A stretch of 64,000 nt of DNA from Adiantum capillus-veneris (lineage: Eukaryota > Streptophyta > Polypodiopsida > Polypodiales > Pteridaceae): contig CM043964.1 in assembly GCA_014529385.2 (NCBI GenBank), forward strand, positions 106,766,087 to 106,830,086, given 5' to 3'. Shown piece after piece: positions 50,193-59,385 of the stretch (the stretch's first letter is position 1; each line of letters begins with the position of its first letter). The translations under genes were made by a program, and so were the position numbers. A model generated the notes under the pieces. That model saw only the letters and a list, made by a program, of their open reading frames with translations. It had not been told where the DNA came from and did not search any database.

Positions 50193-50241
50193 GGTTAACA
50201 CCACTGAAGAGCTTATAGCGAAACGCGTTTGGTGTTTAACC
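50193..50241 (+). ncRNA. Hammerhead ribozyme, minimal type
   Basis: All conserved parts are present in order. The stem I 5' strand GGTTAACACCA is at 50193-50203, the CTGAAGA core at 50204-50210, and stem II GCT-TAT-AGC at 50211-50219. GAAA is at 50220-50223, a very short stem III with G-T-T follows (predicted cleavage after 50229), and the stem I 3' strand TGGTGTTTAACC is at 50230-50241. Stem I has 11 pairs with one bulged T, and T50192-A242 would add one more. ACGCGT at stem III is self-complementary, which fits ribozymes that act as dimers. Hammerheads are known in Penelope-like elements, which supports the call. Confidence 0.85.
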
Positions 50242-50414
50242 AATATTTTGCAAGATCTCCTCCCCCTTCCCCACTTCTCTACACGCTAGAGAACTTCCTC
50301 CTCTCTCTCCCCCCTTTCTCTTATCTCTCTTTATTTGGCAAAGTGTATGTGTCGCTCGCTTAGTTTTATAGCTAGTCAAGTTTCCTCCTTGGCTTTCATA
50401 AAGATTTCATTTTC

Positions 50415-50532
<118 letters not shown>

Positions 50533-50552
50533 CTTTGAGCAGAGATTAATAC

Positions 50553-50628
50553 ATAAAGAAATACCGAAAGGGGCGCCAGTCTTTGGGGCCAATATCTCTA
50601 GGCACGGAACTCCGCCACGCCAGTGTCG
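50553..50628. repeat. Inverted repeat, left partner
   Basis: ATAAAGAAATACCGAAAGGG and the following bases up to CGCCACGCCAGTGTCG match 55715-55790 in reverse, about 80% alike. Confidence 0.8.
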
Positions 50629-50810
50629 AATCATTGTGAACTAATTTAAAGTGGTTATTTGTGCTGTCGTGGTAGATTCTCGACTTGGAGTGTCCAAGTC
50701 TGTTACAGCTTAGGTGAATTTGTTGCCGCTTGATGAATTGCTTGCGCTTGGAGATATGTTGCCGCTTGGAATTCCACGCTTAGAGAATTTGGCTGCCGCT
50801 TGAAGATTGC

Positions 50811-52058
50811 TGTCACATGACACATCCAACCCTATGTGTCCGTGGACAAGCTACATCATGACAAGGGTTCAATCAGTCCAGTCAGTTTAGATTTAGCAGT
50901 GATTTGGCACCTTTGTGAGTCTGTTCGCAAACAGTGCATGTCCAGACACTTAGTGTACATGCATATCCTCCGGTTGCACACAGCATGATCATAAGCATTC
51001 CCATCAGAATCCATCAGAATCCTTCAGGGGAATTTTCCAATGCCTTTAGCCTATTTTCCCTATTTTTGACATTTTTCACTTATTATTTTTAAGTGACTTT
51101 TGTTGGAAAGTAGGTAGGGCAAATTGAGTAAGTTTGTATATAAGCAAACCTAGACTAGCACTAATTGGCAGAAGAGACAGCAGGAGTTCCTTGCTCAACA
51201 GGCAAGTTCTCAGCAAGACCAACCCCCGCGACAACTCTGGCGTTTTCTCTCAACAGAAGGCCTAGCATTTTTGCACCAGATCAGCCATCGTTTTTGCACT
51301 TGCAGATTCCCGGCGACCGTCGACAGCAGATCACCCCTAGAGTTAGCAGATTTCCACAGCAACACAACAAATTCCCTAGCGTTAGCAGATTTCCCCGCAA
51401 GCTCAGTTTTTAGCCCTAGCGTGTTTGGTTTGCAGATCAACCTCAGCGTTTTTGCAGATCATCGCAACAGAATCAGCCATAGTACCAGCGTTTTCAGTTT
51501 TCAGTCTTTAGACACCGCAGAACAAGTCCCGAACCTCGTAGATCTCACCTTCCCGCAGCAATTCCTCGCCGCACGGTGGGCTCCATCGAAGTTTACAGTT
51601 TCAGCCCAAAAAATGCAGATTTCAGCATCTGCGTTGTCAGCGCGTCGTCGTCGCATCGTCGTCGTCGTCGACATAGAGTCAAAATTCAGCAGATAGAAGA
51701 TTTGCATAATTTAGCCATTAGCAGTTTCAGATTTCAGCCCGTCTCGTCGTCGTCGACATCCTCGGCAAGTCCAAGCATTGTAGAGATTTGTGCAATCATA
51801 AGTAGACCGCTCTCGCCATAGAGAGTGGGGCCTTCGGAGGAGGGTTTTACAACGTCTCTGGTGTCGTATTCTCTTCTCTCTCTATCTCTCAGTCTCATGC
51901 ACTTCCATTGACAGTGTCCATTCACTTTGTTCGTGTCCATCGCACTCTCTCACTAAAGGAACGGAAGGCTCTCCCTTCCATAAGAAAAGGAACCTTGAGC
52001 ACAATTCGGAGCACTCATCTTGAGCAAAGTTCAAACACTCATTCCGCTGCACCTTACA
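50811..52058 (+). repeat. 5' LTR (1248 bases)
   Basis: A TATA-like site (GTATATAAGC, about 51136-51145) splits it into a U3 of about 330 bases and an R-U5 of about 920 bases. The U5 has repeated phrases such as TTAGCAGATTTCC and a GTC-rich strip near 51650. Confidence 0.92.
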
Positions 52059-52059
52059 T

Positions 52060-52071
52060 TGGTATCAGAGC
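52060..52071 (+). promoter_or_regulatory. Primer-binding site (tRNA-iMet)
   Basis: TGGTATCAGAGC lies one base after the 5' LTR. Confidence 0.93.
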
Positions 52072-52237
52072 ATAACACGAGTGAAGAGAAGATCCTTCTC
52101 TAACACAGATTGCAAGAGAAAGAAAACCCTCAAGAACCTCAAGAACCTCAAGACCTGCAAGAACCTCAAGAACTCAAGAACCCAAGTTCCTCGTGAACTT
52201 AAGAATCCAAGACCACAAGAACCCACGATTGCAGTGG

Positions 52238-53668
52238 ATGGTCATCACTCGAAGCGGAATGGATACTCCGCTTGGAGGTGATGAGCATGAGAGAGGCGAA
52301 GAAGAATTTTCCCCACCAGGAGGTTTTTCCGGCCCTCCCCCTTCCCCATCTACGCCAAAGATTGCACCAGATCCTATGACGCTTTTCGACAAGAGGATGA
52401 TGGACAAGAAGTTAGACCAAAAAGCAGAAATAGAGCGTGAACACGAAGAAAAGGTGACAACCATAGAGCGTCAATACACAGAAAGAGTGGCAGCCATACA
52501 TCGCGAAGCCAAAGCAAGACAAGAACAGAGTGACCGACACATGAAAGAGTTCTTGCGACTCTTTTCTCAAGTTTAGACACAGATGCAAGAGAGTCGGGAA
52601 AAGGAGACTCTCTCCATCTTTTCTTCTCCAACGCATGACACACAGAATTTGCATGACAATAATAAGCATGATGATTTGGATGATAATGATGAGCATGATG
52701 ATTTGCATGATTAAGATGCGATTTCTCACAAACATGATGATTTGCACGACCAAGATGAGATTTCTCACGAGCATGATGATTTACATGAAGATGATGTAAT
52801 TGTTCACACGGATGATATGTTAGTTGATACGTTTTCTAGTGAAGCTAACCTCATTGCAGATTCGATCAATCACGAAGAACCAATCTTGGCTCTCGAGCCT
52901 AGGTCCAAAGAACCCTTATAGGAAGTATTATGTGTTCGCATGATTCATACGCACACATTATACGAGTGTTTCATTCGTGATCGTTTCCTATATTTTAGTC
53001 AGCGCCTTTATGTATTCCCTTTTCCTAGGCATGACATATTGTTCGTTGAGCACGTTTCACTCATGAACGAGCACGGATGTATGCAAATTGTTCATGAAAA
53101 GCTAAAAAGTATGTATGTAAGGAAGTCACATTCCATGTCTCTTCCTTGGCATGACACATTCGTAGAAAGAGCACATAAAAGTATGAGCACCAAGCATGGG
53201 CATTTCCGTTGTGAATTGCCAAAGTTGATTGAATTAGATCAGAAAGAAAAGATTCGATCTCATTGTTTGCATGTGTTTGATGAACGGTTTGGCACTCCGT
53301 GTCTTTGTTCATCTACATTGCATGCACAGTCTTTAAGGAAGACAAGATTTTTTCCAGTCACTTTACATGGAATTGGTATGTTCATGTTTTTGTGTTGGAA
53401 ATGGTTTCAAAAATTTTCAGCCATTAGGATTCTTGTAGAAGAAAGAAGCATGACTCTCGACGAAGTTGAAGCATCGAAGGAGCCATAGAAGACTTTGTGT
53501 CGCTTTTGGCGTGGCCCAAAGAAGAAGGCTTTGCAAACCTTTATGAAGTTTAAGTACCGCACGACCCACACATCAGAGTGGGGTGGCGAAGTGTCCCTTC
53601 CAGGATTCCGGATGCTTTTGGCGATCTCCCTCGAAGCCATACAGTTTGGTACCAGTACCTCACTTTGA
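52238..53668 (+). pseudogene. Gag-like frame with four isolated stops
   Basis: The single 476-codon phase begins MVITRSGMDTP, a start typical of plant retrotransposon gag. It has proline-rich and coiled-coil-like segments (DKKLDQKAEIEREHEEKV), a repeated acidic stretch with HDDLHD units (about 52640-52790), and a basic-aromatic part (RDRFLYFSQRLYVFPFPRHD). Stops interrupt it at 52574 (TAG), 52712 (TAA), 52919 (TAG) and 53486 (TAG), with no frameshift. There is no zinc knuckle or enzyme motif. Its role is unknown; a structural gag-like protein is the best guess. Confidence 0.55.
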
Positions 53669-53679
53669 AAAGGAGCAGA

Positions 53680-54910
53680 TGTCACGTGACACATCCAACC
53701 CTATGTGTCCGTGCACAAGCTACAGCACGACAAAGGTTCAATCAATCCAGTCAGTGTAGATTTAGAAGTGATCTGGTACTTTTGTGAGTCTGTTCTCAGA
53801 ACACTTAGTGTAGATGCATATCCTTTGTTTGCACACAGCATGATCATAAGCATTCCCATCAGAATCCATCAGAATCCTTCAGGGGAATTTTCCAGTGCAT
53901 TTAGCCTATTTTCCCTATTTTTGACATTTTTCACTTATTATTTTTAAGTGACTTTTGTTGGACAGTAGGTAGGGCAAATTGAGTAAGTTTGTATATAAGC
54001 AAACGTAGACTAGCACTAATTGGCAAAAGAGGCAGCAGGAGCATCTTGCTCAACAGGCAAGTTCTCAGCAAGACCAACCCCCGCGACAACTCTGGCGTTT
54101 TCTCTCAACAGAAGGCCTAGCATTTTTGCACCAGATCAGCCAGCGTTTTTGCACTTGCAGATTCCCGACGACCGTTGACAACAGATCACCCCTAGCATTA
54201 GCAGATTTCCACAGCAACACAGCAGATTCCCTAGCGTTAGCAGATTTCCGCGCAAGCTCAGTTTTCAGCCCTGGCGTTTTTGGTTTGCAAATTAACCTCA
54301 GTGTTTTTGCAGGTCATCGCGACAGAATAGCCAAAGTACCAGTATTTTCAGCCTTTAGACACCGCAAAACAAGTCCCGAACCTCGTAGATCTCACCTTCT
54401 CGCAACAGTTCCTCGCCGCACGGTGGGAAGCATCGAAGTTTACAGTTTCAGCCCAGAAAATGCAGATTTCAGCATCTGCGTTGTCGCATCGTCGTCATCG
54501 CCATCATCATCGACATAGAATCAAAATTCAACAGATAGAAGATTTGCAGATTTCAACCATTAGCAATTTCAGATTTCAGCCCGTCTCATCGTCGTCCTTA
54601 TCGTCGTCGACATCGTCAGTAAGTACAAGCATTGTAGAGATTTGTGCAATCATGAGTAGACCGCTCTCGCCATAGAGAGTGGGGCCTTCGGAGGAGGGTT
54701 TTACGTCTCTGGTGTCGTATTCTCTTCTCTCTCTATCTCTCAGTCTCATGCACTTCCATTCACAGTGTCCATTCACTTTGTTCGTGTCCATTGCACTCTC
54801 TCACTAAAGGAACGGAAGGCTCTCCCTTCCATAAGAAAAAGGAACCTTGAGCACAGTTCGGAGCACTCATCTTGAGCAAAGTTCAAAAACTCATTCCGCT
54901 GCACCTAACA
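53680..54910 (+). repeat. 3' LTR (1231 bases)
   Basis: It matches 50811-52058 with scattered substitutions and small gaps, the largest near 53795. Confidence 0.92.
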
Positions 54911-55197
54911 ATTGCAACACTTGGGAGAAGATGCGTTGCGAGTAGTCTCCAACAAAATGCAACCTAGCGATTCAGCCAGGACACCAAATGGCACGGGAGC
55001 ATGCAAGGGGGAATCTACAGCCAGGTGCATGCGTGTCTGGATGAGGTTGCAGGAGAGGGTTACATCAGGGGGTTAAACACCGGCATCGCAATTTGCAATC
55101 CATCTTTCTTCTGCTTCCATGCAGCTCCGGGGAGGGCGGGAGAGGGTAGCGGCGAGGGTGAGAGGCTCACAACCTTCGTGTCCCGAGAAAAAAATTT

Positions 55198-55209
55198 GCT
55201 CCGATACCA
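55198..55209 (-). promoter_or_regulatory. Primer-binding site of older LTR element
   Basis: TGGTATCGGAGC on the minus strand lies one base from an LTR end; it is a one-base variant of the usual initiator tRNA site. Confidence 0.75.
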
Positions 55210-55210
55210 C

Positions 55211-55678
55211 TGTAAGGATTCTAGGTACTAATCCTTAATTAAGTATTTAAACTCGTGATTAAGACTTAAGAAACTTGAATTGAACTCAGAAACAAGACTC
55301 AGAATACTCTGTGTTTGATTTGATTGAATGACTAACTGCTTGAAACTGAGTACAATAGGCTCCTTATATAGGAGACAAAGAGACACAAATGAAAAGACAC
55401 GTCTCATGGTGAAGAGACACGACTTTAGAGGTAAAGAAAAATCCTTTCGACAAAGAGTTGTAACCATTGGGCGAAGAGTCGCACCTGTAGAGCGAAGGGG
55501 TGTGACCAGTTGTCGAAGGAGTGTGGCTTTTGGCGAAGAGACACGTCTTTTGGGTGAAGGGGTGTGACCATCCAAAGTAGGGATCCTCCTTGGCATGGCA
55601 CTTCGTGTATCTGCAACTAGGAGTAGATGTAATGCTGTTAACATAGTCACAATCATGACATTTAGCACTTCAATAACA
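55211..55678 (-). repeat. 5' LTR of an older minus-strand element
   Basis: On the minus strand it runs from TGTTATTGAAGTGC to GAATCCTTACA, 468 bases, with TATATAAG near 55360. Its interior begins at 55209, is cut at 54916 by the 4.1 kb element, and resumes below 50806. No 3' LTR was found. Confidence 0.7.
55386..55575. repeat. Minisatellite in the U3 of the older LTR
   Basis: About seven degenerate units of the form GGCGAAGAGACACG-TTTTGG-GAAGG with periods near 27 bases. Confidence 0.65.
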
Positions 55679-55714
55679 ACTGAACTGAGAGAGAGAGAGA
55701 GAGAGAGACGACAC

Positions 55715-55790
55715 GCAACACGGAGTGGCGGAATTCCACCCAGAGAGTATTGGCCCCAAACCTTGGCGCCCCTTTCGGTATTTCTTTATA
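55715..55790. repeat. Inverted repeat, right partner
   Basis: It is the reverse complement of 50553-50628, including GGCGCCCCTTTCGGTATTTC. Confidence 0.8.
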
Positions 55791-56239
55791 TTGCATCAAC
55801 ATTGTACGAGCCGGTACTCCAGACTCTGCACCTTCTCCAAGAAGCATGCAAGAGAATGAGCCCTTAGCACATATTTAAAGGCCCTAGGTCCCAAAAGCTG
55901 TTTACATGAAAAGCCTTCAAAACTTAAAAGCTTCTGGTCCAAAAGCAATGCCAAAAAGCTGCCAGCGAGATTTGCGGAATTCCGTACAATTGCCACATCA
56001 TTAGTCAACGCAAAACGCGGAGCATCCCACGTGATCATTTTTTTTTTGTGTGTGTGTGTGTGTATGTGTCCTGCTTTATTTTAATCCCTTTATGTCATTC
56101 GGGCCCCAATGGACGGGGTCCCCATAAGTTGGTAGGACTTTTTCTTCTTCTACTACTAGTTCTTTTTAGGGTTTAGGTCCCTCGGCCGACATCTGTAAGT
56201 TGGCTCCATTCTTCAGGGCATTCACACGTTAGCAGTTTG

Positions 56240-57790
56240 TGACAAAGACACATGAGAGCCCAGAACGGAGTTTACTAAGGATCCACGACTTTCAATGAGA
56301 GTCCTCAAATCGAGGGAGTACTTGCCAGCACACTACGTGAGGGTCAGGTGGGGTAACTATACTCTTTAGATAGGGACTCCAGAGCAAGATACAGATAGTA
56401 GCACAGGACCCGCCGGCCCGCTACCTTTGGATTCGCATCGAACTATCACGAGAGAGGATCATTTACATTGCCCTCTGCTACTCCCCCCCCCCCCCCCTCT
56501 CAGACTCTAGATTTGCTACAGAAATGGAGAGGCGGGGGGAGGACAGACCATCCCCATACGCATGCCTATCAGATGAGATCATGGAGTACTCTACATCGGG
56601 GGAAGTTTTCCTTATGGGAGACTTCAATGCTAGGACAAGTTGCGACCAGTGCGAGTCATACGACAGAGGACCCGGTGGCACTGCACACCACACAAGAGAG
56701 AACTACCATGAGAGATTCAGCAGACATAGTCCGCATCACAGAGTACAACCATTTACTCAGTTAGGCTCTTAGCACCATCTCCTTATTTATAACAGCACCG
56801 TCTCCTTATTTATTAACAGGATGGCCCAGTGACCCACTTCAGGAGGGCTAACATACATACCACATGGAGTTACAGCCGGGGCGGGGAGGGGGGCGGGGGG
56901 GGGGGGGGGAGAGTACCATGGATTACATCATGGGTTCCAAAGAGGCCACCCACCTACTTAGCTCTTTTACCATCCCGCCCATACCCATCTGAGCCGATCA
57001 CACCTATCTTGCACTCTCCCTCATTGAAAACAACACACCCTCCACGCCCATGACACACTCCCCACACACCACGATTCACTTTACTCATGAGATAGCCCTC
57101 TTATACTCGGCAAAGGTCACTGCCACATAATAGTTGTTACAATAATGAGTGCAGAGACCTTTACCGCCAGTTGCGTTCGTAACGGACCCTTGAGGCGATC
57201 ATTGACCGAGAGGTCAGGCGACAGATGAAGATACTCACACCCCAAAAGCGACAAGCTTTTGACGAGGCTCAAGAGCTAGAGCTATACCGCCTATCCATGA
57301 GCATGGACAGTGCTACAACATGGCACACCCTTCGAGAGCCACGACCGCCTACCACTATTGAGGACCCAAAGGTATAGCACGATTATGCAGAGAAACTTTA
57401 TGAAGTACCAAACCAACCTCTGCTTCCACAATCACTCGGGCCTCGACCCATGAGCTCCTCTTTCTTCACGGGTTTATACAGCGACCACACTATATGGATA
57501 CCTACATGCCCTTCCAGAGAGCTACACCCCCCCCCCACTCCCAAACCCACCGAAGGGCGTGACCCTTCAGCAAGTTGAGATGAGCAGGCGAGACGACGCT
57601 TGCGTGCTACCAGATGCTACGCCCCACTATCCCACTGCAGACAAATCGAAGAGATCCGGACCCGAGCACATCAAGCTTTTGAGGAGAGACAAGCACAGAT
57701 GATGGCTCACCAAGCTGCGTTCATTAGAGCAGCCCTTGCTCCCGATCCTCCCACCTACCACATTTTACATCCCCACATTAGCATAGGATG
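56240..57790 (+). pseudogene. LINE endonuclease relic and linker
   Basis: Around 56430-56640 the translation reads RYLWIRIELSRERIIYIALCYSP, then EYSTSGEVFLMGDFNARTS. This matches the APE-type endonuclease of LINEs, in which GDFNA is a catalytic-core motif. After poly-C and poly-G runs and frame breaks, 57190-57360 (EAIIDREVRRQMKILTP...MDSATTWHTLREPRPP) resembles the linker before a LINE polymerase. No polymerase block is visible. Homopolymer runs suggest heavy decay. Confidence 0.55.
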
Positions 57791-58044
57791 AAGCTAGCTA
57801 GATTGATGCATTTGCATGGTTGTACTACCCTGAACATATAGACAGTACTAGTGCTCCACCCATCCCCATAGATTCCATCATCCACCAGAAGTCTTTTTCT
57901 TATATTTTGTACCAATTTGAACTATTTTGCCTTTTCCGATAGACGGAGGATATACTTTTTTGTAAATCTGCTTTGATACACACATGTATACTTGAACTGT
58001 CTCATAGGCAGACTTCGGTCTCACCTGGACGTTAAAAATCTCAA

Positions 58045-58134
<90 letters not shown>

Positions 58135-58659
58135 GCGCACAAAAAGAACAAGGTTGATTTCTATTACTTGAAAATCCCTCCAAACGCCCGATTCGAAGGG
58201 CGAGTATATCATTGAACACCCAGACTTACACACCTGCACATTAAGCAGGGTAAGGAAAGGCAAACGAAAAACCAGAAACAAACAAAGCAAAAACAGGAAG
58301 GCAAAAAGGAACGCAGACTGGTCCATCAACGTATATCAGGGATTCGGCAAGTTGACCAATTCTTGCACCTCCCAATGAACTCGTGGTCAAGAGTCAGTAG
58401 AGTAATCTAGGCCACCCAACAAAAAATAAATCTATCTATCTATCTCTCACAGCAGAGACCACTTCTAATTTAAAAAGAAAAGAAGGAGCCTTACAAAACT
58501 GCAAATAATGAACCTTACGAAACTGCAATTGACAAAGAATCTACAGACAATTGCTGGCAGCATGCGTGAGCCTGCAAATCGATAAGTACACTGCGCTTCG
58601 CAAGAAGCACAACGAGGCAGCCAATGGCTTGCGAGCAGCCCTCTAGGGCGACGAACAGC
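57791..58659. other. No gene seen
   Basis: Contains a (TC)n(AC)n microsatellite at 58046-58132 and short unassignable sequence. Confidence 0.55.
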
Positions 58660-58836
58660 GTGCATATTTGCGATCAAAAGCCGTTATGTGCTCCAAGCAC
58701 TTCTGTGCTTCCTTGATGTTGCCATGAGTCTGGGAATGGCTGAGAAGGGACATCCAACCTACCATGTTGTCTTTGTTTCGAGAAGGTCTTTGGCCTCTTT
58801 CACATGGCCTGTCCTCCCAAGAACATCTGCTACACA
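58660..58836 (-). pseudogene. Dispersed fragment of the PPR gene
   Basis: It closely matches about 43825-44013 of the intact PPR gene and keeps NMVGWMSLLSHSQTHGNIKE, EHITAFDRK and, in another phase, CVADVLGR. Both edges are abrupt: the similarity begins at GCATATTTGCG and stops at CTACACAGG. A deletion of about 12 bases breaks the frame. It directly adjoins a gypsy relic, so transposon-mediated capture or ectopic repair is plausible. Confidence 0.88.
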
Positions 58837-58868
58837 GGTCTATAGTAGAATTTTTCCCTTGCATCTAA

Positions 58869-58991
58869 TCAAACTCCCGATGAGATGCTATGTACATCAA
58901 ATATTTGTGGCTTGTAAGACAAAGCATCTACGACCACATTATTTTTTCCCCTTAAGTGCACCACCACAGGCTGAACATGTGACCAAAACTC
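58869..58991 (-). pseudogene. Ty3/gypsy RNase H tail relic
   Basis: On the minus strand the phase reads EFWSHVQPVVVHLRGKNNVV followed by VDALSYKPQ. This matches the H-L-GK-N-VADALSR block at the end of Ty3/gypsy RNase H. It is a short isolated remnant. Confidence 0.65.
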
Positions 58992-59301
58992 TTCTTTGGC
59001 ATGCAAAATATCATAAGTCGGCAATAAACAAATGCTCAAAATAATTTGAAGCTATCTAAGGACCTCATTAGGATCAATGTGCAACATGTATGTAGGATTT
59101 CTTAAGATCCTAATAGAAGTTCCCCTTGGGATGTGCAAAGAAATCCTTATTCATTCCCCCCTCCCACCTTCACCCACTGATGCTCCCGCACCATCACCCG
59201 CCTGAATAGGCGAGACGTGAGAACTACTGGAAACACATGCTGTCGAGGTGGTAGGGGTGGTGATGTAGGAGGCTATGGCCGCTAGAAAATATGATGATGA
59301 G

Positions 59302-59385
59302 TAGCTTACTGGTAGCCCTCCATGGCGCCATGAGGTGAGGGACTAGCTTACTGGTAGCCCTCCATGGCACCATGAGGTGAGGGAC
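59302..59385. repeat. 42-base tandem duplication
   Basis: Two adjacent copies of TAGCTTACTGGTAGCCCTCC plus 22 bases, differing at one position. Confidence 0.9.

Larger units (their letters stand above)
46090..50250 (+). mobile_element. Penelope-like retroelement with hammerhead ribozyme
   Basis: A C-rich plus-strand unit starts next to the PPR gene, holds a decayed open frame ending in a Penelope-type reverse transcriptase, and has a hammerhead ribozyme about 400 bases after it. No GIY-YIG endonuclease motif is visible after or before the polymerase. No second ribozyme or terminal repeat was found at the left end, so the 5' part may be truncated. TC and TA microsatellites follow directly. 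Confidence 0.75.
50811..54910 (+). mobile_element. Complete non-autonomous LTR retrotransposon with 1.25 kb LTRs
   Basis: It is flanked by the perfect duplication ATTGC (50806-50810 and 54911-54915). LTRs start TGTCAC-TGACACATCC and end TGCACCT(T/A)ACA. The primer site follows the 5' LTR directly and the purine-rich AAAAGGAGCAGA precedes the 3' LTR. The interior is only 1.6 kb with a gag-like frame and no polymerase, so replication proteins must come from elsewhere. It sits inside an older minus-strand LTR element. Confidence 0.93.

Noticed and set aside
51271-51696. A 141-codon frame inside the LTR of the 4.1 kb element
   Set aside because: The equivalent frame in the 3' LTR differs in length and sequence and lies in the untranslated leader; there is no sign of protein conservation.
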